A stretch of DNA of 64,000 nt from Ensifer sp. IC3342 (GCF_020193655.1 NZ_JADYVE010000002.1:1-64000), one strand, 5' to 3'; positions 46,064 through 55,898 are shown, numbered from the stretch's first letter. Program-made: numbers and translations. Notes: generated by a model from the letters alone, not told the origin.

Positions 46064-47086
46064 TCAACGCCACCCGAGAGCCGGAGCGACATGGGTCAGG
46101 ATCGCCTCGATGACATGTGCGTTGTACTCGACGCCAAGCTGATTGGGGACGGTCAGCAGCAGCGTGTCGGCCTCCGCGATGGCCTCGTCCTTGGCCAGCT
46201 CTTCGATGAGGACGTCCGGCTCGGCGGCGTAGCTGCGACCGAAAATCGCCCGGGTCTTCTCGTCAATGAAACCGATTTTGTCTTCATCCTGGCTGCCTCG
46301 CCCGAAATAGGCGCGGTCGCGGTCGTCCACCAGTGCGAAGATGCTGCGGCTGACCGACACCCGTGGTTCGCGCTCGTGGCCCGCCGCTTTCCATGCCTCG
46401 CGGAACGCGCGGATCTGGTCCGCTTGCTGCACGTGGAAGGGAAGGCCGGTCTCGTCATCCTTCAGTGTGGAACTCTGCAAATTCATGCCCAGGTCGGCTG
46501 CCCAAACGGCGGTGGCATTGGAGCTGGCGCCCCACCAGATCCGCTCGCGCAGCCCCTCCGAGTGAGGCTCGATGCGCAGCAGGCCAGGAGGATTGGGAAA
46601 CATCGGTCGTGGATTGGGTTGGGCAAAGCCTTCGCCGCGCAACACATCGAGCAGGACCTCCGCATGGCGCCGCGCCATGTCGGCATCGGTGCTGCCCTCG
46701 GGTGGCTGGTAGCCGAAATAACGCCATCCATCGATCACTTGCTCGGGCGAGCCGCGGCTGATGCCGAGTTGCAGGCGCCCGCCGGCGATGATGTCGGCCG
46801 CGCCCGCGTCCTCGACCATGTACATCGGGTTCTCGTAGCGCATGTCGATGACCGCTGTGCCGATCTCGATGCGGCTTGTCTTCGCGCCGACGGCCGAAAG
46901 CAGCGGGAATGGCGAGGCCAGTTGGCGGGCGAAATGATGCACGCGAAAATACGCCCCGTCCGCGCCCAGCTCCTCGGCAGCGACGGCGAGGTCGATGGAT
47001 TGCAGCAGCGCGTCGGACGCCGATCGCGTCTGCGAGTGCGGCGAGGGCGACCAGTGCCCGAACGAGAGAAAGCCGATCTTCTTCAT
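46064..47086 (-). CDS. LLM-class flavin-dependent oxidoreductase
   Basis: A 340-residue luciferase-like (beta/alpha)8 flavoprotein. GAYFRVHHFARQL, RIEIGTAVIDMRYENP and GRLQLGISRGSPEQV are the usual FMN-pocket segments of the class, and WWGASSNATAVWAADLGMNL follows. It would use FMNH2 from a partner reductase; none is adjacent. It is convergent with the ribulokinase gene and appears as a single gene. The substrate cannot be told from the sequence. Confidence 0.87.
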   Translation of the reverse strand: MKKIGFLSFGHWSPSPHSQTRSASDALLQSIDLAVAAEELGADGAYFRVHHFARQLASPFPLLSAVGAKTSRIEIGTAVIDMRYENPMYMVEDAGAADIIAGGRLQLGISRGSPEQVIDGWRYFGYQPPEGSTDADMARRHAEVLLDVLRGEGFAQPNPRPMFPNPPGLLRIEPHSEGLRERIWWGASSNATAVWAADLGMNLQSSTLKDDETGLPFHVQQADQIRAFREAWKAAGHEREPRVSVSRSIFALVDDRDRAYFGRGSQDEDKIGFIDEKTRAIFGRSYAAEPDVLIEELAKDEAIAEADTLLLTVPNQLGVEYNAHVIEAILTHVAPALGWR

Positions 47087-47233
47087 GGTTGTGCAGCCCG
47101 TGATGTTGCAGCCATTGCTTCATCGCACAAATCCGGCTGGGGATATAGGCATACCATGCGATGTCGCACCTGGCACTGAACGCGGGGCCTCCCAAGGCGA
47201 TCCGAAATAAATGATGTGCCGCCGACGACGGGC

Positions 47234-48292
47234 TCAAGCGTCCGGCAGGGTGAATACGGCGCAGGGCGTCGCGATGCCGCGTAACACGTGTTCGCCGAGC
47301 GGTACAAGCGGTGTGGTGATCTCGGCGGCGACCGCGCCCGAGATCAGCACCGACCGCCCAAGCGGCCGGCACAGCCCTTCCAGCCGGCTGACCAGATTGA
47401 CCGCCGGGCCGATGGCGGTGAAGTCCAGCCGGTCGGCCGCGCCGATATTGCCCCACAATATCTCACCGAGGTGCAGCGCCACCCCGAAGGGCAGCGGCGG
47501 CAGGCCTTGCGCCTCGCGGGTGGCATCGAGATGAGCCATGCCGGCGCGGGCGGCGACGATCGCGCGCAATGCCGCCCCGCAGGCCTCAGCCGGTGTGCTG
47601 GAAACGGGAAAGATCGCCAGCAGGCCATCGCCCATGAACTTCAGCACTTCACCCCCGAAGGCGTGTATTGCCCCGGCGACGCGGTCGAACCAGGCATCGA
47701 GGGTTGCGATCATCGTCTGAGGCTCCGTCGCCTCGGACAAGGCGGTGAAGTTGCGCAGGTCGGTACAAAGCAGCACGGCACGGATCGTCTCTCCGGTGCC
47801 CCGACTGAGCGCGCCGGCCTGCACCCGCGCGGCGCTGCGCCGGCCGAGATAGGCCTCGAGCAATGTTGCAAGTGCTGCCCGTTCGGCCAAAGCGGCCAAG
47901 GGTGCGGCGGCGAAGCGTGCGACCTGACGCAACTGGGACGTCTCGGCGGGATCGAATGTTCGGCTGCCTGCCCAGCCGAGCACCAGTCTGTCCGGCGCCG
48001 GGCCGACCATGTCCTCCTCCACCGGCCCCAGCCCGGAAAGCCAGTCGTGTCCTGCCTGGTTGGGTGGACTGCCTGCAAAAGCGAGCGCCTCGATCACCGT
48101 CCCGGTGTCCGCCCGCCACAGCCAGGTGCGGCGGGCGACGATCGGATGCGGCACTGCCAGCGTCAGCGCACCGCCGATCAACGGAAGGCCGTCGGCCAGC
48201 AGTCGGCGGCCGAGCTCGGCCAAAAACCGGTCCGGGCCGGGCGACGCGCCGGCCTCGTCGACCAGCCAGGCAAGGGGTGCGGGCAGATCCAT
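47234..48292 (-). CDS. Class III adenylate/guanylate cyclase
   Basis: A 352-residue protein. The N-terminal half (about 1-165) is a GAF-like region with WLWRADTGTVIEALAF, as in many rhizobial cyclases. The C-terminal cyclase domain is complete: metal-binding aspartates in LLCTDLRNFTALSE and FMGDGLLAIFP, substrate-specificity lysine in EVLKFMGDG, aspartate in RLDFTAIGPAVNLVSRLE and the transition-state arginine at the end of that helix. The lysine/aspartate pair favours ATP, hence cAMP. Rhizobia have many such cyclases. Confidence 0.9.
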   Translation of the reverse strand: MDLPAPLAWLVDEAGASPGPDRFLAELGRRLLADGLPLIGGALTLAVPHPIVARRTWLWRADTGTVIEALAFAGSPPNQAGHDWLSGLGPVEEDMVGPAPDRLVLGWAGSRTFDPAETSQLRQVARFAAAPLAALAERAALATLLEAYLGRRSAARVQAGALSRGTGETIRAVLLCTDLRNFTALSEATEPQTMIATLDAWFDRVAGAIHAFGGEVLKFMGDGLLAIFPVSSTPAEACGAALRAIVAARAGMAHLDATREAQGLPPLPFGVALHLGEILWGNIGAADRLDFTAIGPAVNLVSRLEGLCRPLGRSVLISGAVAAEITTPLVPLGEHVLRGIATPCAVFTLPDA

Positions 48293-48542
48293 GCGGCGAT
48301 CATAGCGTCACGTTCGCTCGCCTGTCATCTGCGCCACAGGCAGTTCCTTGCATCGGAGTCGATTCGACGAAAAAACATCCAGCAAATTCAACGCGCTGTT
48401 GCGACCACTGTGTGCCCGAAGAGACAGGCAACATCGTAAATGGTGGCGCAGGCGGCGGCACCGGTCTATCATCTGGGCCCGATCCGGCGTTTGCCCGTTT
48501 GACCGCAGTCGGGCAGCACGTCGCAACCACTGGGGGAGACCG

Positions 48543-48992
48543 ATGCCAGAGACCCTCGTCGTCCGCCGCGAAACTCATATTTCAGCGCCGCCCGCCGCGG
48601 TGTTCGCTCTGCTGACCGATCCTGAGAAGATCCTGCGCTGGATGGGAACGGAGGCTGACGTCGAGCCGGAGCCTGGCGGGCTCTATCTCGTCAATGTCAC
48701 CGGGGCACGCTTCGCCCGCGGCTCCTTCCGCGAGGTCGTGCCGGTGCACCGCCTGGTATACAGCTTCGGCTGGGATGACAGCGAGATCGTGCCGCCGGCG
48801 TCGAGCCTCGTCGAGATCGACCTCATCGAACAGCCGGACGGAACGCTGCTGCGGCTGACCCACAGCGGCCTGCCCAATGCCGAGCAGTGCGAAGGCCATG
48901 CGGAAGGCTGGGCCCATTACCTCGACCGACTGGCCGAGGTTGCGGCCGGGCGCGATCCGGGACCGGATCCCTGGCACGGCCGCACCGGCTGA
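48543..48992 (+). CDS. SRPBCC/AHSA1-like START-domain protein
   Basis: A 149-residue protein with the Bet v1-like fold signature: [24 protein letters not shown] at the start, [18 protein letters not shown] in the middle and [18 protein letters not shown] at the C-terminal helix. Such proteins bind hydrophobic ligands or act as Hsp90-activator-like factors. Often they pair with an ArsR regulator, which is not present here. The ATG at 48543 follows GGGGGAG. Confidence 0.87.
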   Translation: MPETLVVRRETHISAPPAAVFALLTDPEKILRWMGTEADVEPEPGGLYLVNVTGARFARGSFREVVPVHRLVYSFGWDDSEIVPPASSLVEIDLIEQPDGTLLRLTHSGLPNAEQCEGHAEGWAHYLDRLAEVAAGRDPGPDPWHGRTG

Positions 48993-49231
48993 CGCCCCGA
49001 GCGCATTTTCAAGCCGACCGAAACGCCGGCCCACAGGCCTGGCGGGCAGCCGTAAGCGCCACGGCGTTCGCGACCGTTGCACGCAGGTCGAAGTCGTGCT
49101 TCAAGATGGCCACATCACCGACATGCGCAATGGCGTTGGTAATGCCAGCCTGGATGCATGTCTCTTCAGTGAGGCCGGCGAGCCCGCCAGCTGGCCCATC
49201 CACATTTTGGCGGCGGTCCGAGAGACTCTCC
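48993..49231. other. Unassigned 239-base gap before gshB
   Basis: The stretch is as GC-rich as coding DNA and open in two frames (plus frame with [27 protein letters not shown], and a minus frame of 77 codons from 49242). No family was recognised in either. It may be the remnant of a small gene; the minus frame would have to start inside gshB. Confidence 0.3.
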
Positions 49232-50176
49232 ATGGCACTCAAAGTTGCGGTCCAGATGGATCATATCTCCTCAATCAATATCGCGGGCGATAGCGCCTTT
49301 GCCTTGATGCTGGAGGCGCAGGCGCGCGGGCACGAGCTTTATCACTATACTCCCGACCGCCTGGCGATGATCGGCGACAATGTCTTTTGCACGCTGGAAC
49401 CGGTCGAAGTGCGCGACGAGAAAGGCAACTATTTCGTGCTGGGCGAGAAGCGGCGTGCGAACCTGGCTGACGTCGACGTGGTGCTCATGCGCCAGGATCC
49501 GCCATTCGACCTCTCCTACATCGCGGCGACCCATATCCTAGAAAAAATCCATCCCAAGACACTCGTGGTCAACGATCCGGCTCAAGTGCGCAACGCTCCG
49601 GAGAAGCTCTTCGTCACCGAGTTCTCGGACCTGATGCCGCCGACACTGATTACGCGCGACAAGGCGGAAATTGACCTGTTCCGGGCGGAATACGGCGACA
49701 TCGTCATGAAGCCGCTGTTCGGCCATGGCGGCGCAGCCGTGGTGCGCCTGACCAAGGACGATCTCAACTATGGGTCGCTCTATGATATCTTCGCGACGAC
49801 TTTCCGTGAGCCCTGGGTCATTCAGCAGTTCCTGCCGAACGTGAAGCACGGCGACAAGCGCATTCTTCTCGTCAACGGCGAGTTCGCGGGCGCGGTCAAC
49901 CGGGTGCCTGCAGCGGGTGATCTGCGCTCCAACATGGTACGCGGCGGTGCGCCGACTGCCGCCGACCTCACCCATAGGGAGCGGGAGATCTGCGAGCGGT
50001 TGGGTCCTTCCCTGCGTGAGAAGGGGCTCATTCTCGTCGGCATCGACGTCATCGACGACAAGCTCACCGAAATAAACGTGACCGCGCCAACCGGTATCCG
50101 TGCAGTGAAGAGGCTTGGTGGTCCGGACGTGGCCGCGAAAGTGTGGGACGTGCTGGAAGCGAAGCGGGCGGGATGA
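49232..50176 (+). CDS. gshB: Glutathione synthetase
   Basis: A 314-residue ATP-grasp ligase: N-terminal [86 protein letters not shown] (glycine-rich ATP loop) and [18 protein letters not shown]. It joins gamma-glutamylcysteine and glycine. It is of full family length. Rhizobia often carry two gshB copies; the main one usually sits in another neighbourhood, so this may be the second. The ATG at 49232 is chosen by homology to the family N-terminus. Confidence 0.9.
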   Translation: MALKVAVQMDHISSINIAGDSAFALMLEAQARGHELYHYTPDRLAMIGDNVFCTLEPVEVRDEKGNYFVLGEKRRANLADVDVVLMRQDPPFDLSYIAATHILEKIHPKTLVVNDPAQVRNAPEKLFVTEFSDLMPPTLITRDKAEIDLFRAEYGDIVMKPLFGHGGAAVVRLTKDDLNYGSLYDIFATTFREPWVIQQFLPNVKHGDKRILLVNGEFAGAVNRVPAAGDLRSNMVRGGAPTAADLTHREREICERLGPSLREKGLILVGIDVIDDKLTEINVTAPTGIRAVKRLGGPDVAAKVWDVLEAKRAG

Positions 50177-50195
50177 CGATCGTCTCGCCACCGCG

Positions 50196-50248
50196 ATTCA
50201 AAGTACTACAGTGCCTGGCGCGTCTGATATGACGCGCGGCGCTGTAGT
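50196..50248 (+). repeat. Right half of a RIME-like repeat after gshB
   Basis: ATTCAAAGTACTACAGTG followed by GCGCGTCTGATATGACGCGC and GGCGCTGTAGT: the right palindromic half is perfect, while the left GCATGTTTCC half is absent. It lies 20 bases after the gshB stop. Confidence 0.72.
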
Positions 50249-50320
50249 GCGCTTCGCAATAAACTGATTTCAAATCGACGTGAGCTCTGGACCGGCGTGA
50301 TGATTTCGCCGTGCATCCAC

Positions 50321-50353
50321 GCTAGACCATTTCATTGAAAAAAATGGTCTAGC
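50321..50353. repeat. 12-bp inverted repeat
   Basis: GCTAGACCATTT (50321-50332) mirrors AAATGGTCTAGC (50342-50353) around CATTGAAAA. It lies about 65 bases upstream of the beta-lactamase-fold gene and after gshB. It could be an operator or a weak terminator hairpin. Confidence 0.55.
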
Positions 50354-50417
50354 TCTTTGAAATGACGCAATTGCGGACGGGAAACCGTCACACACTTTCC
50401 TGGAACTGCACTCGGTG

Positions 50418-51431
50418 ATGCGGATGGTCAAATTGATTGCCGCCTTGCTGTCGTTCTTCGCGTTCCTGCCGATTGCGATGGCGCAGGAGATCCCTTCGGT
50501 CCGTTCGCTGCTCGATGACCTTGCGGCCCGCCAGGACCTGACTTCGCTGAAGACCGTCGTCATTGCCCGCAACGGCGAGGTCGTCGCCGAACGCGGCTAT
50601 CGCGGCCATACGCCGGAGGATTCGACCAACATCAAGTCGGCGTCGAAGTCCATCGTTTCGGCGCTTGTCGGCATCGCGATCGATAAGGGCCTGCTTGAAG
50701 GCGCGGACCAGAAAATCGCGCCGATCCTGAAGGGCGACCTGCCGACCTCGCCGGACCCTCGAATCAACGACATCACGATCGGCCACCTGCTTTCGATGCA
50801 GGCGGGACTGGGCCGGATGTCGGGACCGAATTACGGGCGCTGGGTCTCCAGCAGCAATTGGGTCCGTTTTGCACTCTCCCAGCCTTTCGACGACGAACCC
50901 GGAGGGCGGATGCTTTATTCGACGGCCTCTACCCATCTCCTTTCGGCGATCCTCACGAAAGTCAGCGGCAAGTCGACCCTGGCGCTCGCGCGTGATTGGC
51001 TCGGCCCGGTCGAGGGTTTTAGGATCGGTGCCTGGGAACGAGATCCGCAGGGCATTTATCTCGGCGGCAACCAGATGGCGATGAGCGCCCGCTCGCTGCT
51101 TGCTTTCGGAGAGCTCTACCGCAACCGCGGCAGGACGGCTGAAGGCGAGCAGATCATTCCGGAAGATTGGATCGAGCTCTCATGGCAGGCGCGCACCAAT
51201 TCGCGATTCTCGGGCGACGCCTACGGTTATGGCTGGTTCACACGGCCGATCGGCGGCGAGGACGTCCATTTCGCCTGGGGCTATGGCGGCCAGATGCTCT
51301 ATATTGTCCCGTCACTGCAACTCACCGTCGTGATGACCTCGGAGGAGAGTGGACCTTCGGCGCGCAACGGCTATCGCGACGCGCTGCATGGTGTCATGGC
51401 CGAGATCGTAAACGCGGTCCGGACATCCTGA
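50418..51431 (+). CDS. Secreted beta-lactamase-fold serine hydrolase (class C-like)
   Basis: A 337-residue protein with a signal peptide (MVKLIAALLSFFAFLPIAMAQ). The beta-lactamase/penicillin-binding fold shows SxxK in IKSASKSIVSALVG (catalytic serine and lysine) and a YST motif in MLYSTASTHLLSAIL, plus WGYGGQMLYIVP in the C-terminal strand. It resembles EstB/AmpH-like serine hydrolases more than true AmpC. Starts are possible at 50415 (GTG), 50418 and 50424. Periplasmic; substrate unknown. Confidence 0.85.
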   Translation: MRMVKLIAALLSFFAFLPIAMAQEIPSVRSLLDDLAARQDLTSLKTVVIARNGEVVAERGYRGHTPEDSTNIKSASKSIVSALVGIAIDKGLLEGADQKIAPILKGDLPTSPDPRINDITIGHLLSMQAGLGRMSGPNYGRWVSSSNWVRFALSQPFDDEPGGRMLYSTASTHLLSAILTKVSGKSTLALARDWLGPVEGFRIGAWERDPQGIYLGGNQMAMSARSLLAFGELYRNRGRTAEGEQIIPEDWIELSWQARTNSRFSGDAYGYGWFTRPIGGEDVHFAWGYGGQMLYIVPSLQLTVVMTSEESGPSARNGYRDALHGVMAEIVNAVRTS

Positions 51432-51458
51432 ACGTGGCATGCCCAATGCCCGTCGCTT

Positions 51459-51797
51459 TCACGGCGTCGCGCCGAAGAACAGGAGCCGCGTCAAGAGCAC
51501 GTAGCTCGACTCCGACACCATCAGCGCCACGAAAACCAGGACGAGCAGGGGTGGCAGCAAAATCGCGTAGATCAGTGCGAGACGCTCCCAGGCCATGTGC
51601 ATGAACACGGCGACGATGAGGCCGGCCTTGAGCACCATGAAAATCAGGATCAGTGACCAGCGCAGATAACCCTGGAGGCCGACATAGTCGACCAGATAGG
51701 AGAAAGTGCTGAGGACGAAGAGCAGGCCCCAGACCAAAAGGTAGAGCTTGATCGGGTGGTGCTGCTGCTGTGCGGCATGCGCCTCTACCGGAGCCAT
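51459..51797 (-). CDS. Cytochrome c oxidase subunit IV-like protein
   Basis: A 112-residue membrane protein with three segments (LYLLVWGLLFVLSTFSYL, WSLILIFMVLKAGLIVAVFMHM, IYAILLPPLLVLVFVALMV). The KAGLIVAVFMHMAWE motif is typical of CyoD/CtaF-like small subunits of heme-copper oxidases. It is the last gene of the oxidase operon, 10 bases after the subunit III gene. Confidence 0.87.
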   Translation of the reverse strand: MAPVEAHAAQQQHHPIKLYLLVWGLLFVLSTFSYLVDYVGLQGYLRWSLILIFMVLKAGLIVAVFMHMAWERLALIYAILLPPLLVLVFVALMVSESSYVLLTRLLFFGATP

Positions 51798-51807
51798 GAT
51801 GCCCTCC

Positions 51808-52530
51808 TCACCAAAGATAGAAGAATGCAAAGATGAAGACCCAAACCAGATCGACAAAGTGCCAGTAGAGGCCGGTGATCTCGACGATCTCGTAGTGGCC
51901 CTTGCGGCTTGTGAAAAAGCCGCGCCGCTCCGTGTCGAAGTCGCCGCGCCAGACCTTGCGGGCGATGATCAGCAGGAAGATCACGCCGATCGTGACGTGG
52001 GTGCCATGGAAGCCGGTGATCATGAAGAAGGTCGAGCCGAACTGTGCCGCACCCCAGGGATTGCCCCAAGGGCGCACGCCTTCGGCGATGAGCTTCGACC
52101 ATTCGAAGGCCTGCATGCCGACGAATGTGGCGCCGAACAGCGCGGTGATGAGCATAAGCGCGGCAGTCTTGCGCCGGTCGCGTCGGTAGCCGTAGTTGAC
52201 AGCCATCGCCATGGTGCCGCTGCTGGAGATCAGGACGAACGTCATGATGGCGATGAGAATCAGCGGCACGTGGACGCCGCCGATCTCCAGCGCGAAGACC
52301 TCGCTCGGGTTCGGCCAGGGCACGGTGGTTGCCATACGCGCCGACATGTAGGCGATCAGGAAGCAGCCGAAGATGAACGTGTCGCTCAGGAGGAAGATCC
52401 ACATCATGGCCTTTCCCCAGGAGACATTCTTGAAGGCCCGCTGGTCCGAAGCCCAGTCGGCGGCTAAGCCGGCGAGACCGGATGGGCGGGGGAGTGTTTC
52501 CATGGAGGACGGCTTTAGCGGAGCGGACAT
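51808..52530 (-). CDS. coxP: Cytochrome c oxidase subunit III
   Basis: A 240-residue membrane protein of the COX3 family with about six membrane segments. MMWIFLLSDTFIFGCFLIAYM, FEWSKLIAEG, FFMITGFHGTHVTIGVIFLL and GLYWHFVDLVWVFIF are family hallmarks. Two subunit III-type genes in tandem are characteristic of the coxMNOP alternative oxidase operon described in Bradyrhizobium; the symbol is given by that analogy. Confidence 0.88.
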   Translation of the reverse strand: MSAPLKPSSMETLPRPSGLAGLAADWASDQRAFKNVSWGKAMMWIFLLSDTFIFGCFLIAYMSARMATTVPWPNPSEVFALEIGGVHVPLILIAIMTFVLISSSGTMAMAVNYGYRRDRRKTAALMLITALFGATFVGMQAFEWSKLIAEGVRPWGNPWGAAQFGSTFFMITGFHGTHVTIGVIFLLIIARKVWRGDFDTERRGFFTSRKGHYEIVEITGLYWHFVDLVWVFIFAFFYLW

Positions 52531-52540
52531 GTCAGCGTTC

Positions 52541-53239
52541 CTATGTCAGCAATTGACGGCAGAGATCGACGACGTCGTTGGCCCAACCGGAAAAGAGGGC
52601 GAATAGAACCAGCCAGACGGCCAGCATGAAATGCCAATAGGTGGCGCAGAGCCCGATGGAGAGGCGCCCCTGGCGGTCGATCGGTGCATCCCAAGTGCGC
52701 AGGGTGACGCGTCCGAGCGCCGCAAGCCCGCCGACGATGTGCAGGCCGTGCATCGCGGTGAGCATGTAGAAAAAGCTGTTGGCGGGGCTGCTGGTTAGCA
52801 GATACCCGGCGGACGAAAGCGCGCGCCAGGCGAAAAGCTGTCCGACGAGGAAGGCCAGGCCTGCGGCGAATGCGACGAGCAGGCTGGTCCGGGCAGCTTC
52901 GTCGTTCTGTCGCTCGGCTTCGAGTTTTGCCCAATGCAGCGTCACGCTGCTAAGCGCAAGAATACCGGTGTTGATCCAAAGAAAGCGCGGCAGCGGCAGC
53001 GGCGACCAGTCGGACGAGGCCATGCGCATGAAATAGGCACTGATGAAAAGCGTGAAGAGCGCGCCGACAACTGCGAGAAAGACAGCGAGACCGATCTTGG
53101 CAGCCGGAACCGGCTGATTGCCGCGATGGTCGTGCAGGTGCCCCACTTCCAGCCAAGGTTTCGAGGCCAGTCGCTGTTGTGCCAGCCACCAGGCGATGAT
53201 GACGGCGATGACCGCCAGGAAGACCAGCACGACCGTCAT
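52541..53239 (-). CDS. coxO: Cytochrome c oxidase subunit III paralogue
   Basis: A 232-residue, more divergent COX3-family protein. It begins with a membrane segment (TVVLVFLAVIAVIIAWWLA) and carries FFYMLTAMHGLHIVGGLAAL and ATYWHFMLAVWLVLFALF. The typical glutamate-containing region is less conserved than in the following subunit III gene. Its start overlaps the subunit I stop by 4 bases (ATGA). Confidence 0.85.
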   Translation of the reverse strand: MTVVLVFLAVIAVIIAWWLAQQRLASKPWLEVGHLHDHRGNQPVPAAKIGLAVFLAVVGALFTLFISAYFMRMASSDWSPLPLPRFLWINTGILALSSVTLHWAKLEAERQNDEAARTSLLVAFAAGLAFLVGQLFAWRALSSAGYLLTSSPANSFFYMLTAMHGLHIVGGLAALGRVTLRTWDAPIDRQGRLSIGLCATYWHFMLAVWLVLFALFSGWANDVVDLCRQLLT

Positions 53240-55014
53240 GAGGCGGCCTCGTGACTGACGCGTCCGGGCGCAGGCTGGTTTTGCGGGATGAAATCCTCCG
53301 GCGCGCCGGGGACGCTGTAGTCATACGCCCAGCGATAGACGACCGGCAGTTCCTTGCCCCAGTTACCGTGAGGCGGCGGCGTTTCGGGTGTTTGCCATTC
53401 GAGCGTCGTGGCGCGCCAGGGATTGCCGCCGGCCTCTCGGCCGTGGCGCAGGCTCCAGACGAGATTAAACAGAAAGACGATCTGGGCCGCGCCGACGATG
53501 AGCGCCGCGACGCTGATGAAGGCGTTCAGGCTGTGGACCGACTCCGGCACGAACGCTGCTTCGCCGAGATCGTGGTAGCGGCGCGGAACGCCAACGAGGC
53601 CGACATAGTGCATCGGGAAGAAGATCGCGTAGGAGCCAAGGAAGGTGATCCAGAAATGCAACTGGCCGAGCGCCTCGTTGAGCATGCGCCCCGTGATCTT
53701 CGGATACCAGTGATAGATCGCCCCGAAGATGACCAGAATCGGCGCGACGCCCATGACCATGTGGAAATGCGCGACGACGAACATGGTGTCGGAGAGCGGC
53801 ACGTCGACGACGACATTGCCAAGAAACAGCCCGGTGAGGCCGCCGTTGACGAAGGTGACGATGAAGGCGAGGGCGAAGAGCATCGGCAAGGTCAGGTGGA
53901 TGTTGCCCCGCCAAAGCGTCAGTACCCAATTGTAGACCTTGATTGCCGTCGGCACTGCGATGATCAGCGTCGTGGTGGCGAAGAAGAAGCCGAAATAGGG
54001 ATTCATGCCGCTGACGTACATGTGGTGTGCCCAGACGACCATGGACAGCCCGCCGATAACAACGATCGCCCAAACCATCATGCGATAGCCGAAGATATTC
54101 TTGCGTGCATGCGTGCTGATGAGGTCCGAAACGATGCCGAAGGCTGGCAGCGCGACGATATAGACCTCCGGATGACCGAAGAACCAGAAGAGGTGCTGGA
54201 ACAGGATAGGGCTTCCGCCGCCATATTGCAGTTGCTCTCCCATCTCGGCGATCGCCGGCATGAAGAAGCTCGTGCCGAGCAGCCGATCAAAAAGCATCAT
54301 GACGCAGGCGACGAACAGTGCCGGGAAGGCGAGCAGGGCCATGACCGTGGCGGTGACGATGCCCCAGACCGTCAGCGGCATACGCATCAGGGTCATGCCA
54401 CGAGCCCGGCCTTGCAGAACCGTGACAACATAGTTGAGGCCGCCCATCGTGAAGCCAATGATGAAGATGATCAGCGAAGAGAGCATCAGGATGATGCCCC
54501 AATCCTTTCCGCCGGGTGTATTCGAGAGAATCGCTTGCGGCGGATACAGCGTCCAGCCGGCCCCGGTCGGCCCGCCGGGAGCGAAGAAGCTCGCGACCAG
54601 CACCAGCACCGCGAGCAGATAGATCCAGTAGCTCAGCATGTTCGCATAGGGGAAGACCATGTCGCGAGCGCCGACCATCAGCGGGATCAGATAGTTGCCG
54701 AAGCCGCCGAGGAAGAGCGCGGTCAGAAGATAGATCACCATGATCATCCCGTGCATGGTGATGAACTGATAGTAGCGCTCTGCGTCGATGAAGGTGAAGG
54801 TGTCGGGAAAGCCGAGTTGCAGGCGCATCAACCAGGAAAGCACCAGCGCGACCATGCCGATAGCGATCGCCGTCGTCGCGTATTGGATGGCGATGACTTT
54901 CGCGTCTTGGCTGAAAACGTATCGGGTCCACCAGCTGTGCGGATGATAAAGTTCAACATCCTCGACTTCGGCGGGCGGGACCGCCTCGCCAATACCGGAC
55001 CGGACGTCGACCAT
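53236..55014 (-). CDS. coxN: Cytochrome c oxidase subunit I
   Basis: A 592-residue heme-copper oxidase core with 12 membrane segments. The low-spin heme and CuB ligands are seen in YQFITMHGMIMV, FWFFGHPEVYIVALP (His, cross-linked Tyr, and the glutamate of the D channel, so A1-type), VWAHHMYVSGM (two CuB histidines) and VVAHFHMVMG (heme ligands). It reduces oxygen to water and pumps protons. A short N-terminal extension (VEDVELYHPHSWWTRYVFS) precedes the core. Confidence 0.95.
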   Translation of the reverse strand: MVDVRSGIGEAVPPAEVEDVELYHPHSWWTRYVFSQDAKVIAIQYATTAIAIGMVALVLSWLMRLQLGFPDTFTFIDAERYYQFITMHGMIMVIYLLTALFLGGFGNYLIPLMVGARDMVFPYANMLSYWIYLLAVLVLVASFFAPGGPTGAGWTLYPPQAILSNTPGGKDWGIILMLSSLIIFIIGFTMGGLNYVVTVLQGRARGMTLMRMPLTVWGIVTATVMALLAFPALFVACVMMLFDRLLGTSFFMPAIAEMGEQLQYGGGSPILFQHLFWFFGHPEVYIVALPAFGIVSDLISTHARKNIFGYRMMVWAIVVIGGLSMVVWAHHMYVSGMNPYFGFFFATTTLIIAVPTAIKVYNWVLTLWRGNIHLTLPMLFALAFIVTFVNGGLTGLFLGNVVVDVPLSDTMFVVAHFHMVMGVAPILVIFGAIYHWYPKITGRMLNEALGQLHFWITFLGSYAIFFPMHYVGLVGVPRRYHDLGEAAFVPESVHSLNAFISVAALIVGAAQIVFLFNLVWSLRHGREAGGNPWRATTLEWQTPETPPPHGNWGKELPVVYRWAYDYSVPGAPEDFIPQNQPAPGRVSHEAAS

Positions 55015-55055
55015 TATATTCCCTCCAAGTTTCCCAGTTTCTACCCTGGCGCCCC

Positions 55056-55898
55056 CTATTGCGCCGACGAGGCGACGACCGTGACCGCCTTCGGGCTATC
55101 ATCGGACGATGCCGTCAATTGCGAAAAGGTCTGCTGCTCGGCGAGCCACGTCTGGTAATCGGCCTCGGTGTCGACCACTACTGTGCCGCGCATCTGCGGA
55201 TGGCCGACGCCGCAAAGCTCTGCACAGAGGATCTCGAACGTGCCTGTCCGCGTCGGCGTGAACCAGAAATAGGTCACCATGCCGGGCACCATATCCATCT
55301 TGGCGCGGAACTCCGGCACATAGAAATCATGCAGGACATCGACCGAACGCAGGAGAACCTTGACGGGTTTTCCGACCGGCAGGTGCAACTCGCCACCTTC
55401 GATGATCACGTCGTCGAGCGTAGCCGCGTCATTGCGGTTGAGGCCAAGCGAGTTCTCGGGGGCGACGTCCCGGGTTTCCGACGTTCCGAGCTTTCCGTCC
55501 GCGCCCGGGAGCCGGAAACTCCACAGCCATTGCTGGCCGACGACTTCCACTTCCGTTGCCGCCGCCGGGACGGTGATGAACTGGTTCCAGACGAAAAGAC
55601 CCGGCGCCAGCATTGCGATGACGCCAACCGTCGTGCTTACGGCAAGCCAGCCTTCGAGCCGTTTGTTTTCGGGCTCGTAGGCGGCCTGATTTCCGGGCCG
55701 ATGGCGGAACCGAAAAACGCAATAAGCAGTAAACAGTACAACCGCTACGAAGACGAAGCCGGTGATCCAGAAAGTTATGATAAGAGTATTGTCTATGTAA
55801 TTCCAGTTGGAGGCGATTGGTGTCCACCACCAGGGACTCAACAAATGGAACAACACTGATCCGGCGGCCAACAAAACCAGAATCACCACCACGGCCAT
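55056..55898 (-). CDS. coxM: Cytochrome c oxidase subunit II
   Basis: A 280-residue subunit II. Two membrane segments (VVILVLLAAGSVLFHLL and LIITFWITGFVFVAVVLFT) precede a periplasmic cupredoxin domain with an intact CuA site: LHDFYVPEF, then CAELCGVGHPQM (Cys-x3-Cys-x3-His-x2-Met). It accepts electrons from cytochrome c, probably the product of the adjacent upstream gene. First gene of the coxMNOP-like operon, 41 bases before subunit I. Confidence 0.93.
   Translation of the reverse strand: MAVVVILVLLAAGSVLFHLLSPWWWTPIASNWNYIDNTLIITFWITGFVFVAVVLFTAYCVFRFRHRPGNQAAYEPENKRLEGWLAVSTTVGVIAMLAPGLFVWNQFITVPAAATEVEVVGQQWLWSFRLPGADGKLGTSETRDVAPENSLGLNRNDAATLDDVIIEGGELHLPVGKPVKVLLRSVDVLHDFYVPEFRAKMDMVPGMVTYFWFTPTRTGTFEILCAELCGVGHPQMRGTVVVDTEADYQTWLAEQQTFSQLTASSDDSPKAVTVVASSAQ

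Noticed and set aside
48340..48410. A possible degenerate RIME-like repeat (GACGAAAAAACATCCAGCAAATTCAACGCGCTGTTGC)
   Set aside because: The order of elements resembles the repeat, but too many positions differ and the right palindrome is lost, so it is not listed as a copy.
53251..55158. A 635-codon plus-strand open frame over the oxidase subunit I gene
   Set aside because: The minus strand carries all heme and copper ligands of subunit I. The antisense product is charged low-complexity sequence.
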